From the NCBI GenBank assembly GCA_017561865.1, contig JAFZBH010000001.1, forward strand, positions 1 to 50,259: a DNA stretch of 50,259 bases. Direction: 5' to 3'. Source of the stretch: Bacteroidales bacterium. GTDB lineage: Bacteria > Bacteroidota > Bacteroidia > Bacteroidales > UBA932. Shown here piece by piece: positions 50,027 through 50,259 of the stretch. The position numbers and the translations under genes were made by a program. Below the pieces are notes generated by a model. It did no database searches, was not told the DNA's origin, and saw only the letters and a list, made by a program, of their open reading frames with translations. Numbering within the stretch: position 1 is the stretch's first letter; each line of letters begins with the position of its first letter.

Positions 50027-50259
50027 TCAGCCTCTATAAAATAGGCGGCAACGTCGTGGATGACCCGGCGGCGCTGGAGCGCTTCTGCGCCGAGTTCGCC
50101 GCGCTGGAAGGTCCGAAGGTCCTGGTCCACGGCGGCGGCGTACGCGCCAGCCAGGTGCAGAAAGCCCTGGGGCAGGAGCCCGTCAAGATCGAAGGGCGCC
50201 GCGTCACGGATGCGGCCACGCTCGAGGTCGTGACGATGGTCTATGCCGGCTGGTGCAAC
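50023..50259 (+). CDS. argB: N-acyl-glutamate kinase, N-terminal part
   Basis: The first 79 codons of an amino-acid kinase, cut by the window end. ISLYKIGGNVVDDPAALERF gives the Lys-x-Gly-Gly-Asn phosphate motif, VLVHGGGVRAS the second Gly-rich loop, and KIEGRRVTDAATLEVVTMVYAG the region that binds the acyl-glutamate (R-x-T-D). It phosphorylates the N-acylated glutamate. The start overlaps the argF' stop (ATGA). Confidence 0.9.
   Translation, partial: MISLYKIGGNVVDDPAALERFCAEFAALEGPKVLVHGGGVRASQVQKALGQEPVKIEGRRVTDAATLEVVTMVYAGWCN

Overview
The window is a chromosomal segment of a GC-rich (about 60% by eye) member of Bacteroidota, most likely an uncultured Bacteroidales. Evidence for this: genes are preceded by the Bacteroidota -7 promoter element TAnnTTTG and not by Shine-Dalgarno sequences; the arginine operon uses the N-succinyl/N-acetylornithine-type transcarbamylase (ArgF'); threonine is degraded by an SDR-type dehydrogenase plus Kbl; a parA-parB-DUF5683-mltD cluster is present; and the first gene looks like cysteate synthase, a sulfonolipid-pathway enzyme. 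No rRNA, tRNA, CRISPR array or prophage was found.

Layout. 1-16 kb is mainly housekeeping: the end of a cysteate synthase-like gene, two outer-membrane proteins, a GNAT protein, rarA, the mltD/DUF5683/parB/parA cluster, a lipid kinase, obg, a lipoprotein carboxylesterase, an OmpA protein, and an operon of an in-frame Hpt-Adk fusion, a nitroreductase and a nucleotidyltransferase-GHMP kinase fusion. 16.3-19.7 kb holds a helix-hairpin-helix protein and a small accessory island: a Y1 (RAYT/IS200-like) transposase between two copies of a structured AT-rich repeat, followed by a 20-bp perfect inverted repeat. 19.7-26 kb has a nucleoside permease, tgt, lptG/F, dut, murF and a rhodanese-TlpA lipoprotein. 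26.0-26.5 kb is non-coding and holds a third copy of the repeat. 26.5-30.1 kb has a SprT-like protease, kbl/tdh (divergent) and a GDPD.

30.1-35.4 kb contains the least familiar locus: a 1312-aa STAND/NACHT-like ATPase with an N-terminal LRNRYKGHG (HEPN-like) segment, divergent from a 407-aa protein with two C-terminal membrane helices. I treat it as a candidate uncharacterised signalling or defence pair. 35.4-40.7 kb is a polyamine ABC uptake operon (outer-membrane protein, PotA, PotB, PotC, PotD). 40.8-44.8 kb has a MalY/PatB aminotransferase, an unknown secreted protein and a 5'-nucleotidase-family protein.

The last 5.3 kb is the arginine operon (GNAT, argG, argC, argD, argF', argB, the last cut by the window end). 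Its leader contains what looks like an arginine attenuator: a 14-codon peptide, MLCVYYQSSRRDRR, with four arginine codons in its last five, whose 3' end forms one arm of a strong hairpin. This is the clearest candidate for an undescribed regulatory system here. Recurrent patterns are -7 boxes only 4-5 nt before several start codons (probable leaderless mRNAs) and divergent promoters with back-to-back -7 boxes 12-13 bp apart.
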